A stretch of DNA of 64,000 bases from assembly GCF_037975245.1 (NCBI RefSeq), contig NC_092562.1:5870001-5934000 (forward strand), given 5' to 3'. Below are positions 38,701 to 49,736 of the stretch, piece by piece; position 1 is the stretch's first letter, and each line of letters begins with the position of its first letter. The translations under genes and the position numbers were made by a program. A model generated the notes under the pieces. It worked only from the letters and a program-made list of their open reading frames with translations. It did not search any database and had not been told where the DNA came from. The DNA is from Apostichopus japonicus. Its lineage: Eukaryota > Echinodermata > Holothuroidea > Aspidochirotida > Stichopodidae.

Positions 38701-41700
38701 CAAGAGTTAGCATTACCAAACTACTGTATGTAGTGTGCAATTCTGCATGCTAGGCAGACAATAATAATAGCTAGTCAGACAGTAACCTTTTGAAAGGAAT
38801 TCGTTCTTAAATTGGCTACCAATCAGATCTTAAAAAAACAATATTTACCTACAAAGCATGTATTTGTAATGCATATTTTTACTGAACACATATGTGACGA
38901 CAATATACTGTCTATTCTGGAGTTTGAATAAAAATCTAAATACTGTTTAATGGCATTTGTACATACTGATTACTAGAAATGTTAGTTCTTTAAAAAAAAT
39001 AAGGCAAAAGTGGAAAGATGACTTTGCCAAGTAAAAGTCAACATCAGTCTATACTAGTCATGGTTAAACCACTTTCAAGAAAAAACTGTCCAGAAGATCT
39101 CCATTGAAAACTTAAGTTGTAATTGACAGCAACATACTTTCCATTTCCTGAATTTAATTAAAAAACTAAATACTATATAATGGCAAACAATAACTGTTTA
39201 AAACATAATAATAAATATGGGTTTAATCCTACTTTGAAAAAAGAACTGTCTACAAAAATTCCTCTGAAAAGTTAACTTGTCAGTGACAGCAATATGCTGT
39301 CAGTTTGAATAAAACTAAAGACTGTTTAATGGTAAGCAATAACCATTGAAAAAAATAATATGATACTAATGTTTTAAGGCCTTCTTTGTTTTACGATTGA
39401 CGTCAGCTTCTCGGATATGTATTTGCTGAACCTTGCAGCTTCCTCATTAAACTGCAGCTTTCTTTCAAACGTTCCACGAATTGTGCTGCAAGAAACAAAG
39501 CGTATGAACACTTAAGAATTGACTTATCATGATTAACAGTAACAGTGTGGTCCTAAAACTTAACAAACTCTCTTGCATTGCTAGATGAGTGCTTTCATGG
39601 AAAGTTAAGGTCAAACTTTCCTATGGTTTAGAATGTCTCACGATATTTATCTCTGTTGGTATCCAACCTGAATGGACTAGCAATCACAGTCTAACCAAGA
39701 ACATTCTTTTGGTTTAGAATTTGGGTTTGCTCAATCTTTTGGTTGGAAAAACTACACCACTATGGTAGTTTGATTGTATGCTTCCTGTCAGAACTCAAAG
39801 GCAATTAAGAACCAACCAAAATGATATCAGTTGTTAACTCATGATACTGGAATGCATAATCCTACTGATAAATAGTTCTGTCAATGTTAAAAAATTAGTT
39901 ACTCCTGAAAAACAGCTTATTCAGTACAGTAAATTATATTGTACACTTGTGTACTAAGTCATGAGCTTGTAATATAAATGGTAACTTGTTTGAAAGCTTT
40001 TCATAATGACTAACCTTCCATAGCATTAAGCTTCACGGGAGACAACAGCGGTTTTGCATCTCTGTCACTGCTGAATTGTGTTGAATGGTTTTCAAAGTGT
40101 TGGTACCCCAAATCAACACCAGTAAAGTCTTCACGAACATAGAGTGTTTCTCTTAACTACAAATGGCCTCCCACTTGTCTTCAGGAAGCCCAAAATCTGC
40201 ACCAATATTGACCTGTGAACAGAAAATATGATATACCTGTAAGCATATATACAGATATAGCACATGATAACTCATATTATCATAAACATACATTAACATT
40301 AACATTTTATATTGATATTGGGAGGTAAACATTTAAATCAAGGTCCCTCAAGTTATAAGCCAGGAATAGCAGCTTTACCAAATAATTACTAGCTTTGCAC
40401 TATAACACCAAGTTATTTTTCAAAGCTTAATAACCATGTTTATAATTATCCCAAATCAGTAAAAAATTGGCCAAACTTATGACGCTTGTACGTAAATGAT
40501 GTACCAGACTGTTTTTTATATATTATATATAAACAGGTTATGAAAAGTATCTAAATAATATCATTACACATTTGGGTACAATAGTTAAACTCACCCTTCC
40601 ATCTTTTTTTCTCTATGGCACTTGTTCCTTTGCTTTTTGGACTCTTGGATAAACTCTTAATATCATCTTACACCATTATGTCTTTAAGCCATATACGTTC
40701 TCCTCTTCTGTTGTTGCCTCCACACTGGTGTCGTACATCACAGGAAACCTCACCTGGATATTTGGTTTTTCAATTCTTCCTAGAAAAAGGAAATAGCAAA
40801 GCAGCAGTAGTCATGAATCATTTGAAAAAATGAAATAAAGTTGTCACCACAAAGTGATGTGAGATTTGCTTCCACAATAGTCTGAAAAAAGGATTCCCAA
40901 AGTCTGAAGCAGACTGTATAAAGCTGAACATTTGAACCAGAGTGTCATCATTGCAACCAGAATCAAATGCCCAGACTACAGAGATAATAAAACATGGGCT
41001 AAATCTTTGTTTGTTTTTAAGATCTAAAAATACAAGATTTTAGAAACACAAATGCACTGAGCCAACTTATTTATAGGCCTAATTGTTTTAAGTTGTTATT
41101 TTGCTTGCTCACTTAACAAGTCTTATTTAGACCTAGGCTAGAGAAGAAACAGTTCTTTTTCACACTGAGTCAGTTTGTCTTTCAGTCGTTTTTTTAGTCT
41201 TACTAGTAGTAGTACTAAAGTATATAATACCGGTGACTAGCCAACATAATTTGTTCAGCCTACTGTAACAGTAAGTTTGAAGGTCTAGCCTTGTTTTATT
41301 CAATATCACATAGCCTACCCATTTAGATTCACATGGGAAATTCAAGAAATCTTTACCAAATGAGTGTAGACCTAAGCTTCAAGTAAACTACAGTATTGAA
41401 ACTCAGTCCCAGCATTTGTTTGGAAATAAATTAGAAGATTATGTGCGACTGTTCAATCTAGCCCAATACACACATAACACATTGTTAATTGGTGTTTAGA
41501 ATGCACAGTTTAGTGTTGAGAACGCACTGCAGTACTCAATAGAAAACCTAGGCTACTCACTGTCATTGCACTTGTGTATCGCGAAACGCTAGCCTAACAA
41601 CGGTCACAAGTGCCAGTGGCCTAACAATTAACGTTAGTTTTACCTCCAAGTTTAAGGAACAACAGGTAGGCCGATGGTGGCGGTTAATACTTCCATTCTT

Positions 41701-44250
41701 ATATAGATCTTCTTGGGTGATTAACAGTTGAAAGTTGCTTAGAGTGATCGTATTAAACCATGCCAAGCAATGCTTACGCTGTGCAATGCAAGTTCCCGTT
41801 GCTCCTCGGTTTCGAAATTGAATATGGTGTTGAAGTCAAAGTTCAACCTCGTACAAAATGTGATTATCGAAAAAATTTAAAAAATTGTCTTTGGCCCCAA
41901 TTTGAGAGTTTCATGTCACTAAAAATTACAAATGTTATTAATTGATATTAAAAATTTAAACAAAAGTTAATAAGAAAGAATTAAATCATAATACAATTTA
42001 AGCATTAATTATTTTTATCTTGATCTTGACTTGGCAATATGTGTCTTACTTTCTTAGACTATGAATCACTGATCTAAATATAGATGCGAGCTCGTCTCAA
42101 TCTTTTGATGTATGTGTATGCTACGTATTCATATACTATCTGGAAGAACTCTCTCATAAATTTAATATGTGAATTTTTCATTTTACCTTAATGTACCAAA
42201 TAGGATAAACAATTCAGTGATCAGACATATGTTATACCATATCTTTGCAGTGGCAAAGCCAGCGAGGGCGGGGAAGGGGGGGGCAGGGGAAAGAGTACCT
42301 CCACAAAAAATTTTGGGGACGTGATGTCCGACGGTGAAAAAAACGAAGGGAGCAAAAAAAGAGGAAATAATTGCATTATTTTGCATATAAGCCCTTTATG
42401 AGAAACAAAAATTTTCAAGCCCCCCTCCCCTCATAAACCTTACCTGACAACGGTGATCCACCATTATGTGCCTTAAAGTGGAGACAGAAATTTGAACCAA
42501 CTGGTACCTGTTGAATGCAACTGGTGTAACAGGTACCTGTTAAACCAGTTGTTTTCAACAGGTACCTGTTAAACCAGTTGTTTTCAACAGGTACCTGTTA
42601 AACCAGTTGTTTTCAACAGGTACCTGTTAAACCAGTTGTTTTCAACAGGTACCTGTTAAACCAGTTGTTTTCAACAGGTACCTGTTTAACCAGTTGTTTT
42701 CAACAGGTACCTGCAGTTTAACCAGTTGTTTTCAACAGTTACCTGTTAAACCAGTTGTTTTCAACAGGTACCTGTTAAACCAGTTGTTTTCAACAGGTAT
42801 TTAACCTGTTGAAAGCAACTGGTTTAACAGGTACCTGTTAAAACCAATTGGTACCTGTTACAGCTTACAGGTAATTTACCTGTTGCAACAGGCAATTAAC
42901 TGGTATAAACTGGTTTTGGTCACAATACCTGTTAAAACCAGTTGTCGTTAACAGGTACCTGTTAGTCCCTGTTGGTTCCGGTTAAAACCAATTGAAATTG
43001 TAACAGGTATTAACAGGAATTTTCTCCTGGGATATGAGGTGCTGAGTTTACACTTCTTTGGTAGTGCTTCATTCTGTTCACCCTCTACAAACAGGGGGTA
43101 ACCAACATTTAGGTGAAGTTTGCCTCTATTGATATTGCTCATACGGTTTTCCAACTGTGTAAGAAGGGATGCATATCCACTACCAACAACAAGTCCTTCA
43201 ATGTCATCTTTAAAGGGTTCTGGAAACTCACGAACGATCTTCTGTGCAATAATAGAAAGGTGCTTTCGTCCTGGACTTGACTCAACTTTCATTATGTCAT
43301 TGCATAATATTCTGATCATTTCACGCCGATCTTTGGGAGTGGGTCTCTGTTTCTTCTGGAGTGATTTTGTAAGGCTTTTAGGCATTTTATCCCAATCAAC
43401 TTTAAATGACTCTGCCCAATCTGCAATTACCGCTGCTGGACTTGATCCTGCTGAACTGGGCACCCAGCTGCAGCCTGGTGAACTGGCCACAGAGTCGGGT
43501 TCAGATGATTGTGAAGATTCTGATCCAAGCAACTTTTCTTTAAGAATGAAAATATGTCACATCAATGAAAGTAGATGATATGAAATGAATAAACAACCTT
43601 GATAAATTATTTCCTGATAACAGACATTTATTGCATTAAGGTACTAGTTTTTTGGACACTCACAGAACATCAGCATTTACACAACAAACAGGGGCAGCAC
43701 TCAAGCTCGCAATCTATCGAATCAAGCATATCTTCAATTGGCAACAGGGGCATTCTCTGACACGTCTGTTTAGGTTGCTGTGGCCGAGAAGATAAAGGCG
43801 GTGGCATTTGAAGCAATGAGGCTTAGCAATCGGGAGGTTCGGGGTTCGATTCCCGGCTGGGTCATAGTAAGGTGGGTTTTTCAACCAAGAGCAATCTACG
43901 ATTTTCCCATCTGAAATGACTTTCTAAATTGAAAAGATCCAAATTTGAGTTAAAATGTTGAATTGGAAGCCACCCGACGTGTAAGTTGTAATTCATAAGC
44001 CCTTGCGGTCTTCTCCCACATTTGTGATCGCTTAAGCGTCGTAAAAATAACTGCTGATTATTATTATTATTATTATTATTATATTATTACTATATTATAT
44101 ATATTATTATATTATATATATTATTATATTATATTATTATTATATTCAGGGTTTTCGTTAGTAGCCGGGACCCGGGTCAAATGACCCGCTTACTGCACGT
44201 AAATGAATGACCCGGCTACTTTGCGACGCTCAGTAAAAAAAATAATAAAA

Positions 44251-44286
<36 letters not shown>

Positions 44287-46085
44287 TGACGAAAAAAATC
44301 GAGAGGAATAAAAACCCACAACCAGATCAGGTGTGATTGAAACTGTCACAGCAGTTAACTGTTGGTAAAAACTACAAGAAGTTGAACATTAGTAGTATGG
44401 TCGAGGAGATGAGGCCGAGGGGTGGGTGAGAGTAGAGGTAGGCGAAGGGCTTCTCTTGACATACAAATTGTTGCTCAACAGAGATAAAAGCTGAATAAAA
44501 AACAGAAGGTTCTATCACAGACCTAGTTGGGTATTTTTTGGCAGTAAAATCCTACTCACTTTGTAGGTACCGTAGACCTATTATCATTTTGTTATGATCG
44601 CACTTCATTTAATGCAGCAAGTGCGTCACACCCTTGCTAAGTTCCGTTCAGTGGCATAGCTACCTCCCTAGGCTCCATGACCCGAGTGTTAATAAAAAAA
44701 TTCAGGAGAAAAAAAGAAAAATAGGACAGAAGAAAGGGGTGATTGGGAGGGGGCAATATCATTGACCAAACAACTGCATATTGAACCATTTTGCATCTAG
44801 AGACTTTTTAAATTGCAATTTTCCGGCTTAGACCCCTCCCCCATGTCCGCGTACAGACAGTCCCGTCTACTTTTCAACTTGACCCACCTACTTCATTTCT
44901 TAACAAAAACCCTGTATATTATTATTATTGTTATATATTATTATTATTATATTATAGGTTAAGTCTCTGCTTGTTTGTTGACGTAGACAATGGCTTTGTA
45001 CACATATACACACCGTACCGTATGCCATATGGACCTTGTGCATAAGCATCGGACAAGGCTTGCTTTATAGTTTAAGTTGTCAAGGTGTATTCTTATACTG
45101 TATGGAAAGCAAGCCATTGCCACAGTTCTCTGCATCTTTCAATCAGTATAGCCGAAGTGTGAAATTATTGGGGCAATTTTTGTTGATTATTGGATACAAG
45201 TGTTTTTGGGGCAAAGTAACACTCATACATATCAAATTGTTGCGTCACTGGTCACTGCAGACGTTTGCGTAGTGCCCGCTTATTTGGACCCCAAAGTGGG
45301 GCCCAAGTATGATCCCAGAGTTGAGGTACCCCATACTACCCCATAGTGGTTGTTTTTCAAGGTGACCTTTAGCCTTGTCATACTCCCATATGAACTTCAA
45401 CATCCTCTACAAACAACATAGAACGTATGTTCTATGTTTAATTTGAATTAAAAAGAAGGGTTTCCTCTTTTCTTGATGATAAATATTTTAGTTTGGGTAT
45501 GTGGTGTATCATTTCATTAGTTTGACCTGGTGTTTTCTGTGTGTTCTATTTGCTCACTACTTGAAACCTACTTAAAAAAATTCAAATCTAATGTATAATA
45601 CTAATAATTAACCAGAAAATTTTCTTTAGAGAATTACAAAAATGCTAATGATGTACTATGTGACCAGTTTCCTTATTCAATTTGTGGTACCAGCAACTGT
45701 CTTAGACAATAAGAGAAACTTCTGTGTATCACATGTACTTACTATTTAGACATTTTTCCATCTCCTCTTGTAACTTACTTCTTAACCTCCCCTTTCCTCA
45801 AAAAAAGGAGGATAATCATATTTAGAAAGTGCAATTATATTTCTGCTTACCTGCCTTGTTTGCCCATGCTAGTAACAGCTTTCTCCTCTGTATTGGCTTC
45901 AGTACACTGGAAAGGTCATCATCAGTGATCAGCTTGAGATCGCACACACTTTCCACACCAGCAGCCAGGAGCTGTTCAACTACTTTGTCCACCATTTCAA
46001 GTGGCAGTGAAGGAAGATGCTGCATTATGGATGAAGCAACATCTTCAAGACAAATTGTATCATCTGATTGTTCTGACACGCTCAT
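32724..46085 (-). CDS. SAM-domain accessory protein of the 20.7-kb element, interrupted
   Basis: The coding exons are 46085-45851, 43537-43032 plus 35715-35227 (one exon split by a 7.3-kb insertion), 34789-34723, 33770-33602 and 32853-32724. All real junctions are GT-AG with matching phases. The sum is 531 residues. Residues 1-78 hold a sterile alpha motif-like helix bundle ending SVLKPIQRRKLLLAW. About 120-245 is a conserved block with KMPKSLTKSLQKKQRP and PKDRREMIRIL. About 248-410 starts GCKNWQPEDLPEGED and contains YPFLFEEVGMMGHFEDLVGI. The C-terminal part has FIQRCFVGLNPDKGRK. From memory this is the uncharacterised SAMD3-like family seen in fish, cnidarians and echinoderms. The role is unknown; binding to the transposase or DNA is inferred only from co-residence. 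Confidence 0.75.
33800..34660. repeat. Diverged two-unit repeat in an intron of the SAM gene
   Basis: Phrases with GAGATCTGTC.AAGCTTCC…TGTTTACAA occur near 34380 and 34525, giving two diverged units of about 145 bp beside sequence rich in TGACCTTTG words. Probably an interspersed repeat; family not recognised. Confidence 0.45.
35227..35715 (-). CDS. Second half of the interrupted SAM-gene exon
   Basis: It resumes with the codon for Gly248 (GGC at 35715-35713) and encodes residues 248-410. It ends at GCAAAG|GTAAGA. The joined reading Y-G-C-K-N-W-Q-P is what the family shows at this point. No GT or AG is found at the break, so the 7.3-kb stretch is an insertion and not an intron. Confidence 0.8.
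35991..37836. mobile_element. 1.85-kb TIR element nested in the 7.3-kb element
   Basis: The ends are CCCTTACCCAACACGAATA and, inwards from the right, CCCTTACCTAACACGAATA (one mismatch). TG is duplicated outside (35989-35990 and 37837-37838). Both subterminal zones (36010-36240, 37390-37830) are dense in GAATACTTATTCGAATA-like palindromic words. No gene was recognised inside, so it is non-autonomous. Confidence 0.82.
39374..40779 (-). pseudogene. Decayed three-exon gene inside the 7.3-kb element
   Basis: Exon-like blocks with splice borders lie at 40779-40595, 40212-40015 and 39485-39374 (stop). They include readings such as PNIQVRFPVMYDTSVEATTE, VNIGADFGLPEDKWEAICS, GVDLGYQHFENHSTQFSSD and FERKLQFNEEAARFSKYISE. 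The first exon has in-frame stops and the second a frameshift (TGTAGTTAAG), so the gene is broken. I do not recognise the family. Position suggests a cargo or accessory gene of the nested transposon. Confidence 0.5.
42497..42815. repeat. 29-bp tandem array with a perfect palindromic core
   Basis: About nine units of ACCAGTTGTTTTCAACAGG-containing sequence repeat every 29 bp. Each carries the 14-bp palindrome AACAGGTACCTGTT. It forms the right subterminal zone of the 7.3-kb element. Absence of unique spacers rules out a CRISPR array. Confidence 0.92.
43032..43537 (-). CDS. First half of the interrupted SAM-gene exon
   Basis: The acceptor is at CTTAAAG|AAAAG, giving phase agreement with the SAM exon. 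It encodes residues 79-247 with the conserved KMPKSLTKSLQKKQRP block and GYASLLTQLENRMSNINR. The frame stops making family sense exactly at the Tyr codon at 43034-43032, where the terminal repeat of the nested element begins. Confidence 0.8.
43774..44146 (+). repeat. tRNA-derived SINE with ATT tail
   Basis: The head (43774-43866) begins GTTGCTGTGGCCGAG and has the B-box GGTTCGATTCC at 43843-43853, with a Leu/Ser-tRNA-like layout. A body of about 185 bp follows, ending CGCTTAAGCGTCGTAAAAAT, then (ATT)n at 44055-44146. It lies in an intron of the SAM gene in opposite orientation. Confidence 0.88.
44147..44914. mobile_element. 768-bp TIR element in the SINE tail
   Basis: The ends CAGGGTTTTCGTTA and TAACAAAAACCCTG form an inverted repeat with one mismatch, flanked by TATATT-like sequence. 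The flanks lie in an ATT microsatellite, so the target duplication (perhaps TATATT) is ambiguous. CAGGG termini suggest hAT. It contains an A-rich tract and no gene. Confidence 0.7.
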
Positions 46086-46106
46086 TTTAACAAGAGAACC
46101 TCAGAC
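45851..46106 (-). CDS. SAM-gene exon with start codon
   Basis: A TACTCAG acceptor precedes 46106. A TGA lies in frame just upstream of the ATG at 46085, so translation starts here and does not continue from the 913-residue frame further upstream. The exon ends in GCAG|GTAAGC, phase 1. The peptide has SAM-like features (VVEQLLAAGVESVCDLKLIT, then DDLSSVL). Confidence 0.75.
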
Positions 46107-46489
46107 CTGAGTAATGGAAGTGAAGGTTTTAGTTCCTTCTCAATTCAGAATAATTCATATGCCACATTTGCTTACTATAAGTTTCTTTGTAAGGCCCATT
46201 ATATACTCCTAGTTGTTCCATAATTGAGCTTGCACTCAAACATAGTTCTTTAAATGGAAGGCACTTTACATGTAAACACAAAGCCTTACTTAGATATTAA
46301 TTGATAATTATTTCCTAACTTTACAACAGTTTTTCTGCAGTAATATCAACAAATGCATAAGCTATTTAACAAGTACATGTATGTAATGCTTCAAGTTCAT
46401 TAGCATGGTTCTAAGAGAAGATGATACATTGCACCATCTTAAGTCAATGAAAATACGCCCCAGTTGTATAGCATTTGCCACTTACATGC

Positions 46490-49231
46490 CTATAAAAGCA
46501 CTGCAGCTAATGGCTTATGCTTTAGTGAAAGCAAAAGCCTTCCTCTCACAAAATATGCCGACAATGGAAAATAATCAGCAAGCTTAGAAATCTGCACACA
46601 AGACACTATATTCAAAGGCTGCAAACAGTAAACTCCAGTGGTGTGATTGAATGATCCACTGTGCATCTTTACGACAAGGTACACAATATTTTGGCTTTCA
46701 ACAACTGCAAACAAAATGCAACCCAATTTAAGACTTGAAAAGCATGTATCAGAACACTGACATATTACAAAGAAACCCTTCTGGTAAGAAGTGCCAAACA
46801 TCTGAACTCTGTCACTGATAACAGAATCATCAAACTTTACATTTGCTGCCTGCAAAGCATGCTTTATTTCAGGCATGAAACATTCTATGTTGAGGGATGT
46901 GGCATTTTCAATAACCAATCTATCAGGATATATTTTCCCTGAGCTGTTATAAGCTTGAAAGTACTGGTGTTGATTTGCTAAAGACTGTGTAACATTGATG
47001 AAATTTTGTGCAGATCTGGCACAACGCTTGAAATAGGAGTGCTTACTTTCGAAGCGTAGAGTCCACACTCTCATTAATGGTCCAAACTTTATAATTAAAT
47101 CTGGATAGTGGCTCAGGAAATGATGTTTTGGTCTGAGGGGAGTATCAGCAAAGAGTCGTTTTCTCTCAGTCAAGTATTCCTCCATTATCACCCTTAAATA
47201 TGCAAGTTGCTCATGTGAAATCTTTGGAGAACACACATACTCAACAACTTCTCGTAAAAGAAGAAAGAGTCTCCATACAAGGTCATTATGATCTTTAACA
47301 TATGCACTCAAAATAATTGGAAGAAGTCTCAAAAGGTTCCAGTTTTCAACGGCCTGACCACCTAAGCGGTTACCTGATAAATTTACAAATGCAGGTTTAT
47401 TGTTTGCATCGCGTCCTTGAAATTTAAACTGTACCAACATTATATTCAAATCTGCATATGTGAACCAATGTTTTTGTTTAATCCAGTATTGAATAAACAT
47501 GGCTACATCGTAATCAACAACTCCTTCAAACAAGTCGTGCCCCAGGCATGGTGGCAAACCAGGTGCACACACATGAAAATACCTCAAAGAATTAAAACAT
47601 GAATTAAATTTAATTCCTTGATGATGATTTTCTTCATGATCTTCAAGGTGTGCAATGCAAGAATCATACTCCTCCTTGGTTCTAGGCTTCCCAACAGCAT
47701 ATGGTGCGTTACATTTGAAGTCATGTGAAGTTAATAAACAGTAGCGGCACATGTTAGTTCCTGAAAAACTCTCAATGAAACCCCCAATACAATGGGAACC
47801 TAAATTATCCCCTAATATACAAGACAGCGCACCTTTCCAGACCACCCCGTCATTTGTTTCTATTCCAACTTCCTCTAATGTTTTCAAATCATTTATCACT
47901 CTCTCAAAAACCTTCTGCTGCCCAAAGACCTTAAAATCAACTTCTTTACACAAAAACACAAGCTGCATTGCATCAACAACAGATCTGTACTCAGGTTGGA
48001 TGTTTCCAAGTGTAAAGTACATTGCTAGTATTTTGTGTTTTTTTCTTGCTGACCCAAGTGGGTTTACAATTTCAAATGAGTCTTGATAGAGAATGATGGA
48101 TAAAGATCTTTCACAACTTTGAAACAAACTATTTTTTTTAAAAACTGTACCATCCACTATGTCAGTAAGAACAGATGAGTCTTCACTTTGGTGCCTACTT
48201 TGACATTGTCCCAACACAAAATCATCTGAAAGGAGCAACTGAATGCTCTCCTTGATTGGAATGTAATGATAGTAATGCATTTTTTGTGCTGAATCTCTCC
48301 CTAGTGATATTGCAATTGGAGCAACAAACTTGAATGCTGATTTATAGTACTCTTTTCTACAGTGCTGTGTTCTGAGTTTTCCTTTACAACTATCAATAGC
48401 AATCCATGCATCTATCTCATTCATATAATCGGCTACACATTTGATACGTTCTTCTGCTAAACCCTCATCTCTCAATTTTTGAGTAATTTTCAAAACCTGA
48501 TCTTGTTGACATAAACTGTGAATAGTTTGAAGCTCCTCAACAATCATTTGAATTGTTTGTGATGGAACAAGTTGTTTTGCCTGAAGTTTCAGAAGAAACA
48601 AGGAAAAATTTTGTTGAAATTGAAGCCTAGACTGACCTGTTTCTTGCGCCCTACCTTGGCAATTGTTACTGTTTTCGAAATCACAGCTTATGTCATTTTC
48701 ACGGACAAATCTATCAGTCTCTGTAGACACATCAAAGCAGTTAGTGTCTAGAGGTATATCTTGATCCAAAGAGCAATGATCACAAGTAGAAAGTTTGTAT
48801 TTCTCCAAAATGTTTACAGCTCCCCAGTTTCTGTGACAACGTGACAAATGTGCTGTAAATGAACTGGTTTTTGAAAAATCTCTTTTGCACTTCTTATATG
48901 GACAAGATACAATTTGGCCTTTTCTTATATGTGCTTTTAAGTGTGCCAAATATGAGGACAGATCTGTGAGTTCTTTTTGACAGATTTCATACGTACAAAT
49001 CAATGACAGGTTAACTGACTGAAGATTTGCTGCAATTGCTGTTTGCTTTTGAAGATGGCGGTGATACCTAGTCACATGAATCTTCATTGCAGCAAAAGTT
49101 GATAGGGTATAGCCACAATTTACAAAACAACATGGAAATCTCACTCGAGGTATATTCCTATGGGAACTCACATGATCAACATAGCTACGGATAGTAGCTG
49201 TTAGTATATTGCATATTTTACAGGTGTACAT
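46490..49231 (-). CDS. C2H2 zinc-finger DDE/Tnp2-like transposase, 913 aa, intact
   Basis: A single uninterrupted exon encodes 913 residues. Its acceptor (GAAGCAG) is at 49239, seven bases before the ATG. Four C2H2 fingers lie at about 4-24, 35-57, 79-101 and 110-133. A helical block follows (about 208-270). A catalytic-like core has Asp384 (LYQDSFEIVNP), Asp475 (ILGDNLGSH), a CxxC (MCRYC, 495-498), GHDLFEG (564-570), PKHHFLSHYP (701-710) and Glu728 (RFESKHSYFK). The order D, D, CxxC, HDL.EG and late E resembles Tnp2/CACTA-type RNase H-fold transposases with a large insertion (inference). From memory close relatives are uncharacterised, multi-copy proteins in fish and cnidarians. Location inside 17-bp TIRs supports a transposase role: cutting and joining the element ends. 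A domesticated role cannot be excluded. Confidence 0.72.
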   Translation of the reverse strand: MYTCKICNILTATIRSYVDHVSSHRNIPRVRFPCCFVNCGYTLSTFAAMKIHVTRYHRHLQKQTAIAANLQSVNLSLICTYEICQKELTDLSSYLAHLKAHIRKGQIVSCPYKKCKRDFSKTSSFTAHLSRCHRNWGAVNILEKYKLSTCDHCSLDQDIPLDTNCFDVSTETDRFVRENDISCDFENSNNCQGRAQETGQSRLQFQQNFSLFLLKLQAKQLVPSQTIQMIVEELQTIHSLCQQDQVLKITQKLRDEGLAEERIKCVADYMNEIDAWIAIDSCKGKLRTQHCRKEYYKSAFKFVAPIAISLGRDSAQKMHYYHYIPIKESIQLLLSDDFVLGQCQSRHQSEDSSVLTDIVDGTVFKKNSLFQSCERSLSIILYQDSFEIVNPLGSARKKHKILAMYFTLGNIQPEYRSVVDAMQLVFLCKEVDFKVFGQQKVFERVINDLKTLEEVGIETNDGVVWKGALSCILGDNLGSHCIGGFIESFSGTNMCRYCLLTSHDFKCNAPYAVGKPRTKEEYDSCIAHLEDHEENHHQGIKFNSCFNSLRYFHVCAPGLPPCLGHDLFEGVVDYDVAMFIQYWIKQKHWFTYADLNIMLVQFKFQGRDANNKPAFVNLSGNRLGGQAVENWNLLRLLPIILSAYVKDHNDLVWRLFLLLREVVEYVCSPKISHEQLAYLRVIMEEYLTERKRLFADTPLRPKHHFLSHYPDLIIKFGPLMRVWTLRFESKHSYFKRCARSAQNFINVTQSLANQHQYFQAYNSSGKIYPDRLVIENATSLNIECFMPEIKHALQAANVKFDDSVISDRVQMFGTSYQKGFFVICQCSDTCFSSLKLGCILFAVVESQNIVYLVVKMHSGSFNHTTGVYCLQPLNIVSCVQISKLADYFPLSAYFVRGRLLLSLKHKPLAAVLL

Positions 49232-49736
49232 TTCTGCCCTGCTTCACTATTGATTGGAGCTAATCAAAACTGATCATTTGAAAGAAACATGAATTATGCC
49301 TTTTCAAATTCAGTCATGTTCTAAAAGGCTAATTAACCTTTGCTAATCTAAAGACTTCATATTACATGCCACATGAGAGCCAATATCATCCATGTATGTA
49401 GGCTATCAGCACCAATTAACTTACAAGTTACAATGTACCCACCCTTATAATATTATATCATATTAACCTAAACAACATGAAGCAAGGCTAAGCTTCACAC
49501 GCACATATCAAAATGCACGGTAGGGCGACGATAGGTTGTATAATACAGCGCCAGTGTTTCTATAGTGATAGTCTAACTCTTAATTATCGTTCGTCTAGTC
49601 TACGTTATAGGCACTGGGCCCTACGGTTATAACTAAAATATAAACTAACTTTTTGTTATGACCAGACTTTCAAAGTTGTTTTGTTGATAATAATAATGCA
49701 AATGTGGCATATGGTTCAAATAAATTTACCACTCAC

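Larger units (their letters stand above)
35718..43031. mobile_element. 7.3-kb TIR element nested in the SAM gene
   Basis: The left end is CCCAGGTGAAAATTCC and the right end, read inwards, is CCCAGGAGAAAATTCC. AT is duplicated outside (35716-35717 and 43032-43033). AACAGGTACCTGTT/AACTGG-type arrays fill both subterminal zones (about 35733-35990 with 37837-38240, and 42497-43015). Inside are a 1.85-kb second-order insertion and exons of a decayed minus-strand gene (39374-40779). Short duplication plus repetitive subterminal arrays again look CACTA-like, but with a different terminus (inference). Confidence 0.82.

Noticed and set aside
42497-42815. CRISPR-like array of 29-bp units
   Set aside because: The units are directly contiguous with no unique spacers and belong to the subterminal array of a eukaryotic transposon.
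35718-43031. Reading the 7.3-kb stretch as an ordinary intron of the SAM gene
   Set aside because: No GT or AG lies at the borders, while terminal inverted repeats and a 2-bp duplication do.
47751-48086. Plus-strand frames inside 46490-49231
   Set aside because: Shadows of the intact 913-codon minus-strand gene.
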